From an uncultured Roseburia sp. (GTDB lineage Bacteria; Bacillota; Clostridia; Lachnospirales; Lachnospiraceae): 64,000 nucleotides of DNA. Positions 50,594 through 61,040 of the stretch are shown piece after piece; the first letter of the stretch is position 1, and every line of letters begins with the position of its first letter. A program made the translations under genes and the position numbers. Under the pieces are notes generated by a model. That model was not told where the DNA came from and searched no databases. It saw only the letters and a program-made list of their open reading frames with translations. The stretch covers positions 62,001 to 126,000 of the forward strand of contig CALZGM010000003.1 of NCBI GenBank assembly GCA_945787015.1. The letters run 5' to 3'.

Positions 50594-50642
50594 GTATAAA
50601 CTGTGTACGAATAGTGGACAGTAGAAAGTATGGAGATGACGT

Positions 50643-51332
50643 ATGTCAAAAATACAGGAATTAGAAAAAAAAATAGACTATCAGTTTCAAAATCCAAGGC
50701 TTTTACGTCAGGCATTAACACATAGTTCTTATGCGAATGAGAAGCATTTAAAGAAACATTCTGATAATGAGCGGTTGGAATTTTTGGGCGATGCGGTATT
50801 GGAAGTAATATCAAGTGAATTTTTATTTAAAAATTATCCAAATCTGCCGGAAGGAGAATTGACAAAGCTTCGCGCCAGCCTCGTCTGTGAGCCGACACTG
50901 GCTTTGTGTACAGCTGAAATCGATTTGGGCAGTTATTTGTATCTTGGAAAGGGAGAAGACTTAACCGGTGGAAGAAACCGGAAATCGATTCTTTCTGATG
51001 CAATGGAGGCAGTCATTGGTGCCATTTATCTGGATGGTGGCTTTGAGGCTGCCAAAGCATATATTTATCGTTTTATTTTGGTAGACATTGAACATAAAAA
51101 GCTATTTCATGACAGTAAGACGATTTTACAGGAAGTGGTACAGGGAAATTACAAAGAAGAATTGCATTATGAGTTGATTGGTGAAGAGGGCCCTGACCAT
51201 GATAAGAGTTTTAAGGTTGAGGCCAAAATTGGAGAGCGCGTCATTGGACATGGAAGTGGGCATACCAAAAAGGCGGCGGAGCAGGAAGCTGCATATGAAG
51301 CACTATTAAAGCTTCAAGCGGAGAAGAAATAA
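50643..51332 (+). CDS. rnc: Ribonuclease III
   Basis: A 229-residue double-strand RNase. Catalytic signature NERLEFLGDAVLEVISSEFLF and DAMEAVIGAIYLDGG in the N-terminal domain; the C-terminal dsRNA-binding domain (about 155-225) ends GHGSGHTKKAAEQEAAYEALLKLQ. It processes rRNA and structured mRNAs. GGAGATGACGT precedes ATG 50643. smc follows after 16 bases, the classic rnc-smc-ftsY order. The long hairpin in its leader suggests self-cleavage control. Confidence 0.97.
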   Translation: MSKIQELEKKIDYQFQNPRLLRQALTHSSYANEKHLKKHSDNERLEFLGDAVLEVISSEFLFKNYPNLPEGELTKLRASLVCEPTLALCTAEIDLGSYLYLGKGEDLTGGRNRKSILSDAMEAVIGAIYLDGGFEAAKAYIYRFILVDIEHKKLFHDSKTILQEVVQGNYKEELHYELIGEEGPDHDKSFKVEAKIGERVIGHGSGHTKKAAEQEAAYEALLKLQAEKK

Positions 51333-51348
51333 GAAACGGAGTTAGAAA

Positions 51349-54300
51349 ATGTATCTTAAAAGCATAGAGGTGCAGGGTTTTAAATCATTTGCAAACAAAA
51401 TTGTATTTGATTTTCATAATGGGATTACCGGTATTGTAGGACCAAACGGAAGCGGTAAAAGTAACGTTGCGGATGCGGTACGTTGGGTTTTAGGCGAGCA
51501 GAGTGCAAAGCAGCTTCGTGGTGCAAGCATGCAGGATGTTATTTTTGCCGGTACAGAGAACAGAAAGCCATTGAGTTATGCCTATGTAGCAATTACAATG
51601 GATAATTCGGATCATCAGCTTGCAATTGATTTTGAAGAAGTTACAGTAGCCAGACGTGTCTATCGTTCCGGTGAAAGTGAGTATTTAATCAATGGCAGCC
51701 CATGTCGTTTAAAAGACGTTACGGAGCTGTTTTATGATACGGGTATCGGAAAAGAAGGATATTCTATCATCGGTCAGGGTCAGATTGAAAAGATTTTAAG
51801 CGGAAAACCGGAAGAACGTCGAGAACTCTTTGATGAAGCAGCGGGAATCGTAAAATACAAAAAGAGAAAAGCAACTGCCCAGAAAAAGTTAGAAAATGAA
51901 CGGGAAAATCTGGTACGAGTAAATGATATTTTATCGGAACTGGAACGACAGGTCGGACCATTAGAAAAACAGGCAGAAAAGGCCAAGATTTATTTAAAGA
52001 AAAAAGAAGAATTAAAGACATACGATGTGAATATGTTCCTATTAGAGATGGAGCGTATAGAGACTGCTCTCGGCGAAATCAAGGAAAAGTATGAAATCGC
52101 AAATCAGGAATATCAGGATGCAAATGAGTCTTACGAGAACATAAAGTCTGAATATGAGAAAATGGAGCAGGATATCGCGGAGATGGATGAGAAAATTAAT
52201 TCCATCCGTGAAAATATGAATCAGTCCCGTCTTACAAAAGGAAATTTGGAAAGCCAGATTAATCTTTTAAATGAGCAGATCCGTTCGGCAGAGAACACAG
52301 ACGAGCTCATGCAGAGCCGTTTAGATGCTTTAGATAAGGAAAAAGAGGAGCGTTTTTCATATAAAGCAGAGTATGAATCAGAAAAGTTTGCACTGGATGA
52401 ACAAATTGCAGAGATAGAGGGAAAACGTCAGGAAGCAAAGGCAGTTTTAGACAGTATTCAGAGTGAGATTTCACGTTGCACGGACGAAATTGAGCGTGGA
52501 AAGAGTGAAATCATTGAGTTGTTGAATAATAAAGCTTCCATCAAAGCAAGGCAACAGCGCTTTGATACCATGGCAGAACAGGTAAACATCCGTAAGGCAC
52601 AGTTAAACCAGCGTCTTTTGTCCAGAAAGTCAGAAGAGGCTGATTTGGATGCTGTTTTACAGGAGTATCAGAAGGAATTAGAGGATGTAAATGCGGCGAT
52701 TGCTAATTGCCGGGCTCTCGCTCTAGAGATGGAGGAGCAAAAGAACAGCTGGCAGAAAAAGGCTGCCATGACCAGTCATGAGCTGGAGGAGGCAGTTACA
52801 GAATTCCATAAAGCGCAGTCAAAATTAGAGTCTTTAAAGAATATTGCAGAGCGTTACGACGGCTATGGCAACAGTATCCGTAAAGTGATGGAGCAAAAGG
52901 CAGAAAATAAGGGACTTCTTGGTGTGGTATCTGACCTGATTCAGGTAGACAAAAAATATGAGACTGCGATTGAAACTGCATTAGGCGGTAATATTCAGAA
53001 CATTATTACAGAAGACGAAGATACAGCGAAAAAGATGATTGCCTTTTTAAAGGAAAATCGTCTCGGAAGAGCCACCTTCCTTCCGCTTACCAGTGTGGAT
53101 GGTAAAGGCAATTTTAAAAATCAGGATGCTTTAAGCGAACCGGGTGTCATTGGTCTGGCAAATACGTTGGTAAAATGTGATAAAAGATATGAAGGGATTG
53201 CAGCTTACTTATTAGGCCGCGTCATTGTAACAGAACACATTGATTATGCAATTGCACTGGCTAAGAAAAATCATTACTCGCTTCATATTGTAACCTTAGA
53301 GGGAGAATATTTAAGCCCGGGTGGTTCCATGACCGGTGGTGCGTTTAAGAATACCAGTAGTCTCCTTGCAAGAAAACGTGAAATTGAGGAGTTTGAGCAG
53401 AAGGTTGCCCGGTTAGAGGATAAAATCAAAGAATATCGTAATCGTCTGGAGGAGATTAAGACAGCACAGAGTCTCTTAAATGACGATATGGAAGAAAACA
53501 AAGCGAAACTGCAGGAACAGTATATTTTACAGAATACAGCGAAACTAAATGTGGAGCGGGCCACCCAGCAGAAGACTGAGAGCGAAAATGTATTTGCCGG
53601 TCTTATGCTAGAAAACAGCGAGATCGAAAAGCAACTTAGAGAAATTAATGAAAATAAGGATAAGATTGCAGAAGAAATTGAGTATGCAAAAAAACGTGAA
53701 ACAGAGATTCAAGAAGAAAATGCAAAGCTGCAGAAGATATTAGAAGAAAATGCCGGAAAGGAAGAGGCCGCAGTAAAGGCGGTTTCCGATATTCAGGTAG
53801 AAGAGGCAGGTATTCGTCAGAAGGCAGAATTTGTATTGGAGAATTTAAAGCGTGTTAATGCAGAAATCCAAAAATACGAGCAGGAGCGCGACCGCGTTAT
53901 GGGTGAGGCAAAGGATGCCAAAGTGGATGCCGAGAGAAAACGTCAGGATATTGAGGCGATTCGTCAGACCATTCTTGCTTCCGATGAGAATTATGCGGTG
54001 CAGGAAGCTTCTCTGAAGGAAAACATTGCAAAGAAGGAAGAAATGTCTGCCATTTACAAAGGTTTCTTCCAAAAGCAGGAGGATGTGTCTAAAAAGATTT
54101 CAAATCTGGATAAGGAAATCTTCCGTTTAAACAGCCAGAGAGAAAAATTGGAAGAATCCGGTGAGAATCAGACGAATTACATGTGGGAAGAGTATGAATT
54201 GACCCCGCATGCGGCGTTGAACCTGAAAAATGAGGAATACGAAGATCTTCCGGAATTAAAGAAGCTGATTGCGGGTATTAAAGATGATATCCGAAAACTT

Positions 54301-54906
54301 GGAGATGTGAATGTCAATGCGATTGAAGATTTTAAAGAAGTATCGGAGCGGTATTCATTCCTAAAAACACAACATGATGATTTAGTAGAAGCAGAGCAGA
54401 CCTTAATAGGAATTATCGAGGAACTGGATGCCGGCATGAGAAAACAGTTCATGGAGAAATTCACAGAAATTCAACGTGAATTCGATATGGTATTTAAGGA
54501 ATTGTTTGGTGGCGGAAAGGGTACTCTCGAATTAGTAGAGGATGAAGATATTTTAGAGTGCGGTATCAGGATTAATGCACAGCCGCCGGGAAAGAAATTG
54601 CAGAATATGATGCAGATGTCCGGTGGAGAGAAATCCTTAACAGCCATTTGTCTTTTGTTTGCAATTCAGAACTTAAAACCGTCCCCATTCTGTCTTTTAG
54701 ACGAAATTGAGGCGGCATTGGATGATTCAAACGTAGGAAGATTTGCGAAATATTTACATAAACTAACGAAGAGCACACAGTTTATTGTAATCACACACAG
54801 ACGTGGTACGATGGCTGCTGCAGACCGTCTTTACGGTATCACCATGCAGGAAAAAGGTGTTTCGACCTTAGTTTCTGTAAATCTGGTTGAAGGAGATTTA
54901 AAATAG
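51349..54906 (+). CDS. smc: Chromosome segregation protein SMC
   Basis: A 1185-residue condensin subunit. Walker [23 protein letters not shown] is at residues 32-53; coiled coils run about 170-500 and 680-1020 around the hinge ([14 protein letters not shown] and [12 protein letters not shown], about 520-660); the C-terminal head has the ABC signature [17 protein letters not shown] and Walker [18 protein letters not shown]. Normal length. Its TAG overlaps the ftsY GTG by one base. No scpA or scpB in this window. Confidence 0.97.
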   Translation: MYLKSIEVQGFKSFANKIVFDFHNGITGIVGPNGSGKSNVADAVRWVLGEQSAKQLRGASMQDVIFAGTENRKPLSYAYVAITMDNSDHQLAIDFEEVTVARRVYRSGESEYLINGSPCRLKDVTELFYDTGIGKEGYSIIGQGQIEKILSGKPEERRELFDEAAGIVKYKKRKATAQKKLENERENLVRVNDILSELERQVGPLEKQAEKAKIYLKKKEELKTYDVNMFLLEMERIETALGEIKEKYEIANQEYQDANESYENIKSEYEKMEQDIAEMDEKINSIRENMNQSRLTKGNLESQINLLNEQIRSAENTDELMQSRLDALDKEKEERFSYKAEYESEKFALDEQIAEIEGKRQEAKAVLDSIQSEISRCTDEIERGKSEIIELLNNKASIKARQQRFDTMAEQVNIRKAQLNQRLLSRKSEEADLDAVLQEYQKELEDVNAAIANCRALALEMEEQKNSWQKKAAMTSHELEEAVTEFHKAQSKLESLKNIAERYDGYGNSIRKVMEQKAENKGLLGVVSDLIQVDKKYETAIETALGGNIQNIITEDEDTAKKMIAFLKENRLGRATFLPLTSVDGKGNFKNQDALSEPGVIGLANTLVKCDKRYEGIAAYLLGRVIVTEHIDYAIALAKKNHYSLHIVTLEGEYLSPGGSMTGGAFKNTSSLLARKREIEEFEQKVARLEDKIKEYRNRLEEIKTAQSLLNDDMEENKAKLQEQYILQNTAKLNVERATQQKTESENVFAGLMLENSEIEKQLREINENKDKIAEEIEYAKKRETEIQEENAKLQKILEENAGKEEAAVKAVSDIQVEEAGIRQKAEFVLENLKRVNAEIQKYEQERDRVMGEAKDAKVDAERKRQDIEAIRQTILASDENYAVQEASLKENIAKKEEMSAIYKGFFQKQEDVSKKISNLDKEIFRLNSQREKLEESGENQTNYMWEEYELTPHAALNLKNEEYEDLPELKKLIAGIKDDIRKLGDVNVNAIEDFKEVSERYSFLKTQHDDLVEAEQTLIGIIEELDAGMRKQFMEKFTEIQREFDMVFKELFGGGKGTLELVEDEDILECGIRINAQPPGKKLQNMMQMSGGEKSLTAICLLFAIQNLKPSPFCLLDEIEAALDDSNVGRFAKYLHKLTKSTQFIVITHRRGTMAAADRLYGITMQEKGVSTLVSVNLVEGDLK

Positions 54907-55841
54907 TGAGCGAAGAGAAGAAAGGCTTCTGGGGTCGTCTGGTAGAAGGCCTTAGCAAGACCAGAGCAAATATTGTTGCGGGAATTGACGCAGTATTTAG
55001 TGGTTTTTCCAATATTGATGAGGAGTTTTATGAGGAAATTGAAGAAATTCTAATCATGGGAGACATTGGCGTCAGGGCGACAGAAGAAATCATCGAGAAT
55101 CTAAAGAAAAAAGTAAAAGAAAATCATATCAAAGAACCGGCAGACTGCAAGGAGTTATTAATTCGCAGTATAAAAGAGCAAATGGATGTAGGGGAGACTG
55201 CCTATCGTTTTGAAAATGAAAAATCCGTTGTGCTTATGATTGGAGTAAATGGTGTTGGCAAGACTACCTCTGTTGGGAAAATGGCTGCGAAACTAAAGGA
55301 ACAGGGAAAGCGTGTGATACTTGCAGGTGCGGATACCTTCCGCGCAGCAGCAGGAAATCAGCTTTTGGAATGGGCAAACCGCGCCGGGGTAGAGATGATT
55401 GGCGGCCAGGAAGGTGCGGATCCCGGATCCGTGGTTTACGATGCTGTGGCAGCAGCAAAAGCCAGAAATGCAGATGTTCTTTTGTGTGATACAGCGGGCA
55501 GACTTCACAACAAGAAAAATTTGATGGAAGAGCTTAGAAAAATTAACCGCATTTTAGAAAGAGAGTATCCGGATGCATTCCGTGAGACGTTAGTAGTTTT
55601 AGATGCTACAACCGGGCAGAATGCATTAGCGCAGGCAAAGGAGTTTTCAGAGGTTGCAGAAATTACGGGTATTATTTTAACAAAGATGGATGGAACAGCA
55701 AAGGGTGGCATTGCGGTTGCAATTCAGTCCGAACTCGGTATTCCGGTGAAATACATCGGAGTTGGAGAATCCATTGATGATTTACAGAAGTTCGATTCAG
55801 AAGAATTTGTAAATGCGTTGTTTGAAGTGAGAGAAAGTTAA
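54906..55841 (+). CDS. ftsY: Signal recognition particle receptor FtsY
   Basis: A 311-residue SRP-family GTPase receptor at the membrane. After a short basic start (KKGFWGRLVEGLSKTRANIV) come the four-helix N domain and G domain: MIGVNGVGKTTSVGKMA (P-loop), DTFRAAAGNQLLEWA, DTAGRLHNKKNLMEEL and TKMDGTAKGG. There is no long acidic A domain, as usual in Firmicutes. It begins with GTG overlapping the smc stop, indicating coupling. Its SRP partner ffh is 3.5 kb downstream. Confidence 0.97.
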   Translation: MSEEKKGFWGRLVEGLSKTRANIVAGIDAVFSGFSNIDEEFYEEIEEILIMGDIGVRATEEIIENLKKKVKENHIKEPADCKELLIRSIKEQMDVGETAYRFENEKSVVLMIGVNGVGKTTSVGKMAAKLKEQGKRVILAGADTFRAAAGNQLLEWANRAGVEMIGGQEGADPGSVVYDAVAAAKARNADVLLCDTAGRLHNKKNLMEELRKINRILEREYPDAFRETLVVLDATTGQNALAQAKEFSEVAEITGIILTKMDGTAKGGIAVAIQSELGIPVKYIGVGESIDDLQKFDSEEFVNALFEVRES

Positions 55842-55862
55842 GACATGGATGGAGGAAGAACA

Positions 55863-57074
55863 ATGTTGACATTAGACAAATTTGAAGAGGCTTCAGAAAA
55901 AGTCAAAGAGGTTACGCTTGAAACGAAGCTGGTATATAGTGACTATTTAAGCAGGCAGACCGGAAATAAAGTATATTTGAAACCGGAAAACATGCAGTTT
56001 ACAGGTGCCTATAAGGTGCGTGGTGCTTATTACAAAATCAGTACGCTTACGGAAGAAGAAAGAGCAAGAGGACTGATTACTGCTTCCGCAGGAAACCATG
56101 CACAGGGTGTGGCATATGCCGCAAAATGTTATGGATGCAAAGCAGTGATTGTAATGCCGACCGGTACGCCACTCATAAAGGTAAACCGTACGAAGAGTTA
56201 TGGTGCGGAAGTGGTACTGTATGGCGATGTATACGATGAGGCTTGCCAGAAGGCATATGAACTGGCAGAAAAAGAGGGCTATACCTTTATTCATCCTTTT
56301 GATGACCTTGCAGTAGCAACCGGACAGGGAACCATCGCCATGGAAATTTTTAAAGAACTTCCTTTAGTGGAGTATATTTTAGTTCCAATCGGAGGAGGAG
56401 GTTTGGCAACGGGTGTATCGACGCTTGCAAAACTTTTGAATCCGAAAATAAAAGTAATTGGCGTGGAACCGGCAGGCGCAAACTGCATGCAGGCATCCCT
56501 TGCATCCGGAAAAGTGACAACACTGCCTCAAGTGAATACCATAGCAGATGGTACCGCTGTAAAAACACCGGGAAGCAAGATTTTCCCATACATCCAACAA
56601 AACCTGGATGATATTATTACGGTCGAGGATGATGAACTTGTTGTTGCATTCCTTGATATGGTAGAAAATCATAAGATGATTGTGGAAAACTCAGGCTTGT
56701 TAACCATAGCCGCATTAAAGCATCTGGATATTACAGATAAGCGTGTTGTATCCATTATAAGCGGTGGTAATATGGATGTGATTACCATGTCATCGGTTGT
56801 ACAACAGGGTTTGATTTTCAGAGACAGAATTTTTACCGTATCTGTTTTACTACCGGATAAGCCGGGTGAATTGTCAAAGGTAGCGGCAAACATTGCCTCT
56901 GTTCAGGGAAATGTCATTAAACTGGAACATAATCAGTTTATTTCTACCAACCGAAATGCAGCGGTAGAACTTCGTATTACGTTAGAATGCTTTGGAACGG
57001 AACACAAAAAAGAAATTATGAAATCATTAGAAAATGAAGGTTACAAACCAAAACTGGTTCGTACCAGCCTATAG
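55863..57074 (+). CDS. ilvA: Threonine ammonia-lyase
   Basis: A 403-residue PLP enzyme converting threonine to 2-oxobutanoate and ammonia. The PLP lysine is in FTGAYKVRGAYYKI, the phosphate cup in VPIGGGGLATGVS, with SAGNHAQGVAYAA at the substrate site. The C-terminal part (about 325-403) is one ACT-like domain (TVSVLLPDKPGELSKVA), the short catabolic (TdcB-like) form, so it may be degradative rather than for isoleucine. GGAGG precedes ATG 55863. apt follows after 18 bases. Confidence 0.92.
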   Translation: MLTLDKFEEASEKVKEVTLETKLVYSDYLSRQTGNKVYLKPENMQFTGAYKVRGAYYKISTLTEEERARGLITASAGNHAQGVAYAAKCYGCKAVIVMPTGTPLIKVNRTKSYGAEVVLYGDVYDEACQKAYELAEKEGYTFIHPFDDLAVATGQGTIAMEIFKELPLVEYILVPIGGGGLATGVSTLAKLLNPKIKVIGVEPAGANCMQASLASGKVTTLPQVNTIADGTAVKTPGSKIFPYIQQNLDDIITVEDDELVVAFLDMVENHKMIVENSGLLTIAALKHLDITDKRVVSIISGGNMDVITMSSVVQQGLIFRDRIFTVSVLLPDKPGELSKVAANIASVQGNVIKLEHNQFISTNRNAAVELRITLECFGTEHKKEIMKSLENEGYKPKLVRTSL

Positions 57075-57092
57075 GCGAAGGAGGAAAATATA

Positions 57093-57617
57093 ATGAAGAA
57101 AATTGAAGAATACGTTAGAACAATACCGGATTTCCCGGAACCGGGAATTATGTTTCGAGATGTAACAAGTGTATTACAGGATCCTGATGGATTAAAACTG
57201 GCGATTGATGAAATGATTCATTTATTGGATGGTGTGGAATTTGATGTTATTGCAGGAGCAGAATCCAGAGGATTTATTTTCGGTGTGCCGGTTGCGTATG
57301 AATTAGGGAAAGCATTTATCCCTATCCGGAAAAAAGGAAAGCTTCCATGCGAGACGGTAAGTGCAGAGTATGAATTAGAGTATGGCACAGCCTGCATTGA
57401 AATTCATAAGGATGCGATTAAGCCGGGTCAGAAGGTAGTGATTGTAGATGACTTGATTGCAACAGGCGGAACGATTGAAGCTGCTACTAAGCTAGTGGAA
57501 CAGCTTGGCGGAGAAGTAGTAAAGATTATTTTCTTAATGGAACTTGCCGGCTTAAAGGGAAGAGAAAAACTGGCAGGATATGATGTTGCATCTGTCATTA
57601 CATACGAAGGAAAATAA
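57093..57617 (+). CDS. apt: Adenine phosphoribosyltransferase
   Basis: A 174-residue salvage enzyme making AMP from adenine and PRPP. Hallmarks: YVRTIPDFPEPGIMFRDVT at the start, AGAESRGFIFGVPVA, FIPIRKKGKLP and the PRPP loop VVIVDDLIATGGTIEAA. Length and motifs are standard. GGAGG precedes ATG 57093. In many Firmicutes apt neighbours relA; here it is followed by a tiny membrane protein and an HD-GYP regulator instead. Confidence 0.96.
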   Translation: MKKIEEYVRTIPDFPEPGIMFRDVTSVLQDPDGLKLAIDEMIHLLDGVEFDVIAGAESRGFIFGVPVAYELGKAFIPIRKKGKLPCETVSAEYELEYGTACIEIHKDAIKPGQKVVIVDDLIATGGTIEAATKLVEQLGGEVVKIIFLMELAGLKGREKLAGYDVASVITYEGK

Positions 57618-57619
57618 AA

Positions 57620-57772
57620 ATGAAACAAATTCCACTCATCTTGTGTATCTGTATGTTTTTATTTACTACGGTTGGTTTTTATAAAACGGATGAAAAAACG
57701 GAAATATTATATGGAGTATGTTCGATTGGAAGTGTGATTTGTGGTATTTTACAACTAGCCATTATTTTCTAA
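57620..57772 (+). CDS. Small membrane protein, 50 residues
   Basis: ATG 57620 lies three bases after the apt stop and has AAGGA about eight bases upstream inside apt. It encodes MKQIPLILCICMFLFTTVGF (first hydrophobic segment), a short charged loop YKTDEKTEILYG and a second segment VCSIGSVICGILQLAIIF. A two-pass hairpin protein of unknown function. Coupling to apt supports that it is translated. Confidence 0.65.
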   Translation: MKQIPLILCICMFLFTTVGFYKTDEKTEILYGVCSIGSVICGILQLAIIF

Positions 57773-57809
57773 TTGTTGTACAATAAGGGAGAAGGGGCTG
57801 CGGTATCAA

Positions 57810-58889
57810 ATGAAGAAAATACTTATAGTTGATGATGTGAGATTAAATCGGGAGATGTTAAAAGATATCCTGAAAGAAGAATACGATATCGAACTGTTAG
57901 AAAATGGAGAACAGGCAATTAATAGAATTGCCGAGAATGAAGAAGACATCTTAGGAATTCTTCTGGATTTATATATGCCTGTAAAAGATGGTTTTTGCGT
58001 GATTGGGGAAATGAAAAAAAGGGGATTGATGGGTAAAATCCCGGTTTTAATTATCTCCAGTGAGCGTTCTGTTGCAATTGAAAAGCAATGCTTTCATCTG
58101 GGGGTTAGTGATTTTATTCACAGACCATATGATCCTATTCTGGTCAAAACACGTATCAAAAATATTCTTAATCTATTTTCTTATAAAAATAATCTGGAGA
58201 ATCATGTAAAGAAGCAGACGGATACGATATATCGTCAGTATTTGACGCTAAAGGAACAGGCGAAAAAGTTAGAAGAAAGCAATGAGAAGATTATTGATAT
58301 TCTCGGTACAGTAGTAGAAAGTCGCAATTTAGAGAGCGGAGAGCATATTAAGCGCGTTAAGGGACTTACAGGTGTCCTTGCATTGCAGGTAATGGAGGAC
58401 TATCCGGAGTATGGGCTGGATGAACAGAAAATAGAGGCAATTGTAGCAGCCAGTTCGTTGCACGATGTAGGAAAGATTAGTATTCCGGATCAAATTTTGT
58501 TAAAACCGGGTCGTCTGACGGAAAAAGAATTTGAATATATGAAGCTGCATACGACAAAGGGCTGTGAGATTTTGGATAAAATCGAAGGTATCTGGGATGA
58601 AGAGTACAAAGAGATGAGCTATGAAATCTGCAGATATCATCACGAAAGATATGACGGAAAAGGTTATCCGGATCATTTGGAAGGAGAGCAGATTCCGATT
58701 TCGGCACAGATTGTATCAATTGCAGACGTTTATGATGCCTTGGTATGCGAACGTGTTTATAAGAAGGCCTTTCCAAAGGACATGGCATTTCATATGATTA
58801 TGAATGGAGATTGTGGTGTTTTTTCACCAAAATTGTTAGAGTGTTTCCAAAAAGTAAAAAATGAGTTTGAGCGTATCGCCGGCGTATAA
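57810..58889 (+). CDS. Response regulator with HD-GYP phosphodiesterase domain
   Basis: A 359-residue two-domain protein. The receiver (1-120) has the acid pair D8-D9 and phospho-acceptor D53 (GILLDLYMP), but the usual conserved Lys is replaced: HRPYDP has Arg105. A coiled linker (125-170) joins the HD-GYP domain (165-359), with H218-D219 in SSLHDVGKISIPD and HHERYDGKGYP at 277-287, the c-di-GMP phosphodiesterase signature. It would lower c-di-GMP when phosphorylated. Partner kinase is not in the window. Located after apt. Confidence 0.93.
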   Translation: MKKILIVDDVRLNREMLKDILKEEYDIELLENGEQAINRIAENEEDILGILLDLYMPVKDGFCVIGEMKKRGLMGKIPVLIISSERSVAIEKQCFHLGVSDFIHRPYDPILVKTRIKNILNLFSYKNNLENHVKKQTDTIYRQYLTLKEQAKKLEESNEKIIDILGTVVESRNLESGEHIKRVKGLTGVLALQVMEDYPEYGLDEQKIEAIVAASSLHDVGKISIPDQILLKPGRLTEKEFEYMKLHTTKGCEILDKIEGIWDEEYKEMSYEICRYHHERYDGKGYPDHLEGEQIPISAQIVSIADVYDALVCERVYKKAFPKDMAFHMIMNGDCGVFSPKLLECFQKVKNEFERIAGV

Positions 58890-58895
58890 CATGAG

Positions 58896-58962
58896 GTGTC
58901 AAGTATTTTTTCTTTACTGTAAAGAAAAAATGCTTGACACTTACTTTTTGTTATGATAAGAT
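58896..58962 (+). promoter_or_regulatory. 45-bp near-perfect palindrome carrying the ylxM-ffh promoter
   Basis: GTGTCAAGTATTTTTTCTTT and its partner are 22-bp arms (58896-58917 and 58919-58940) with a single mismatch. The right arm contains TTGACA (58934-58939), which with TAAGAT (58957-58962), 17 bases on, forms a promoter. Transcription would start about 10 bases before the ylxM ATG. On RNA from upstream it is a terminator-like stem followed by CTTTTTG. Confidence 0.7.
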
Positions 58963-58978
58963 AGCACACGGTGATGAA

Positions 58979-59323
58979 ATGGAAGAAAAGATAGAACAGG
59001 CTTATCTGTATGACTTTTACGGAGAATTGCTGAATGAACACCAGAGAAGAATCTATGAAGATTTTGTTTTTAATGATTTATCTCTTGGGGAAATCGCAAG
59101 TGAAGAGGGAATTAGCCGTCAGGGCGTGCATGATATGATTAAGCGGTGCACGAAAACCCTTGAGGGATATGAAGCGAAGCTTCATTTGATTGAGAAGTTT
59201 CAAAATGCAAAGACAAAGGTGGAGCAGATTCACACTTTGACAAAACAGTTTCATCAGAATCATGACGAGACATTAATCGGGGAAATCGAACAGATTTCCA
59301 ATCAGATATTAGAGGAGCTATAA
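58979..59323 (+). CDS. ylxM: YlxM (UPF0122) SRP-operon HTH protein
   Basis: A 114-residue HTH protein, [18 protein letters not shown] then [35 protein letters not shown], similar to sigma-70 region 4. It is usually located before ffh and has been linked to SRP function in streptococci. ATG 58979 is my choice; the region has only a weak GGTGA site and the predicted leader is about 10 bases, so it may be translated almost leaderless. ffh begins two bases after the stop. Confidence 0.92.
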   Translation: MEEKIEQAYLYDFYGELLNEHQRRIYEDFVFNDLSLGEIASEEGISRQGVHDMIKRCTKTLEGYEAKLHLIEKFQNAKTKVEQIHTLTKQFHQNHDETLIGEIEQISNQILEEL

Positions 59324-59324
59324 G

Positions 59325-60683
59325 ATGGCATTTGACAGCTTATCTGAAAAACTTCAAAATGTATTTAAAAACCTGCGAAGCAAAGGACGTCTGACGGAAG
59401 AAGACGTAAAGACTGCATTAAAGGAAGTTAAGATGGCGCTTTTAGAGGCGGATGTTAACTTTAAAGTGGTAAAGCAGTTTGTGAAAGATGTGCAGGAACG
59501 TGCAATCGGACAGGATGTCATGAACGGTCTGAATCCGGGGCAGATGGTAATCAAGATTGTAAATGAAGAAATGGTGAAGCTTATGGGTTCTGAGACGACA
59601 GAGATTAAGCTTCAGCCGGGAAAAGCATTGACAGTCATTATGATGGCCGGTCTTCAGGGTGCAGGTAAGACCACTACCGCAGCAAAGCTTGCAGGTAAGT
59701 TTAAACAGAAGGGCAAAAAAGTGTTACTTACCGCATGTGACGTTTACCGTCCGGCAGCGATTGAACAGCTGCAGATTAATGGTGAGAAGCAGGGCGTGGA
59801 AGTATTTGCAATGGGCGATAAAAATAAGCCGGTGAACATTGCAAAGGCAGCAATCGAGCACGCAGTCAAGAATGCATTTAATATTGTAATCATCGATACT
59901 GCCGGACGTCTTCATATTGATGAAGATATGATGGAAGAGTTGATTGAAATAAAAGAAAACATTGAGATTCATCAGACCATCTTAGTGGTAGATGCCATGA
60001 CGGGTCAGGATGCTGTCAATGTTGCGTCCATGTTTGATGAGAAAATCGGGTTGGACGGCGTTATTTTGACGAAGTTAGACGGCGATACAAGAGGCGGTGC
60101 AGCACTTTCTATCAGGGCTGTAACCGGAAAGCCGATTCTCTATATTGGTATGGGAGAGAAGCTGTCTGACTTAGAACAGTTCTATCCGGACCGTATGGCA
60201 TCAAGAATCCTTGGCATGGGTGATGTCTTAACGCTGATTGAAAAGGCGCAGGAAGACATTGACCTGGAAAAAGCTAAATCCATCGAGCAGAAAATGCGAA
60301 AAAATCAGTTTGACTTTGAAATGTATTTGGATTCTATGAGTCAGATGAAAAAAATGGGCGGCCTTTCCAGTATCATGGGAATGATGCCCGGACTTGGAAT
60401 GGGCATGGGAAAAGGTAAGATGCCGGATATCGATGAAGCAGCCGCTGAAAAGAGCATGGCAAGAACGGAAGCGATTATTCTTTCCATGACACCGGAAGAG
60501 CGAAGAAATCCTTCTCTTATGAATCCGAGCAGAAAGCATCGCATCGCAAAAGGCGCCGGTGTTGATATTGCAGAGGTGAACCGCTTAGTTAAGCAGTTCG
60601 AGCAGATGAAGAAAATGATGAAGCAAATGCCGGGCATGATGAAGCGGGGCAGACGGGGCGGCTCCTTCCGTTTCCCGTTTTAG
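59325..60683 (+). CDS. ffh: Signal recognition particle protein Ffh (SRP54)
   Basis: A 452-residue GTPase that binds signal sequences and SRP RNA. NG domain: MAGLQGAGKTTTAAKLAGK (P-loop), TACDVYRPAAIEQLQ, DTAGRLHIDEDMMEEL and LTKLDGDTRGGAALS. The M domain (about 300-452) is methionine-rich (GMMPGLGMGMGKGKM, QFEQMKKMMKQMPGMMKRG). Normal length. It is coupled to ylxM and heads a ribosomal and RNA-modification gene block. A weak stem CGTGT/ACACG with six T at 60694-60732 lies before rpsP. Confidence 0.97.
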   Translation: MAFDSLSEKLQNVFKNLRSKGRLTEEDVKTALKEVKMALLEADVNFKVVKQFVKDVQERAIGQDVMNGLNPGQMVIKIVNEEMVKLMGSETTEIKLQPGKALTVIMMAGLQGAGKTTTAAKLAGKFKQKGKKVLLTACDVYRPAAIEQLQINGEKQGVEVFAMGDKNKPVNIAKAAIEHAVKNAFNIVIIDTAGRLHIDEDMMEELIEIKENIEIHQTILVVDAMTGQDAVNVASMFDEKIGLDGVILTKLDGDTRGGAALSIRAVTGKPILYIGMGEKLSDLEQFYPDRMASRILGMGDVLTLIEKAQEDIDLEKAKSIEQKMRKNQFDFEMYLDSMSQMKKMGGLSSIMGMMPGLGMGMGKGKMPDIDEAAAEKSMARTEAIILSMTPEERRNPSLMNPSRKHRIAKGAGVDIAEVNRLVKQFEQMKKMMKQMPGMMKRGRRGGSFRFPF

Positions 60684-60776
60684 TAACAGGTTAGAATCGT
60701 GTAAATGCAAAAGAAGCTGACACGTTTTTTAATAAAATAAGAATATCATATTTTTTAATTTTAGGAGGAAAATGAA

Positions 60777-61022
60777 ATGGCAGTAAAGATTAGATTAAGA
60801 AGAATGGGACAGAAGAAAGCTCCTTTCTACAGAATCGTAGTTTCTGATTCAAGATCACCAAGAGATGGTAGATTCATCGAAGAAATCGGAACCTATGATC
60901 CAACAAAGAACCCAACAGAATATCATGTTGATGAAGAATTAGCTAAGAAATGGTTAAACAACGGTGCACAGCCAACAGAAACAGTTGCCAGAATTTTAAA
61001 GAGCGCTGGTATCGAAAAATAA
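60777..61022 (+). CDS. rpsP: 30S ribosomal protein S16
   Basis: An 81-residue small-subunit protein: [41 protein letters not shown] is diagnostic. AGGAGG precedes ATG 60777. The order ffh-rpsP-khpA-rimM-trmD-rplS is the standard Firmicutes arrangement. Confidence 0.98.
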   Translation: MAVKIRLRRMGQKKAPFYRIVVSDSRSPRDGRFIEEIGTYDPTKNPTEYHVDEELAKKWLNNGAQPTETVARILKSAGIEK

Positions 61023-61040
61023 GTATAGTGAGGTGGACTA

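Noticed and set aside
53283-53564. Minus-strand Ser-rich frames inside smc
   Set aside because: Typical reverse-strand shadows of a coiled-coil gene; no start signals.
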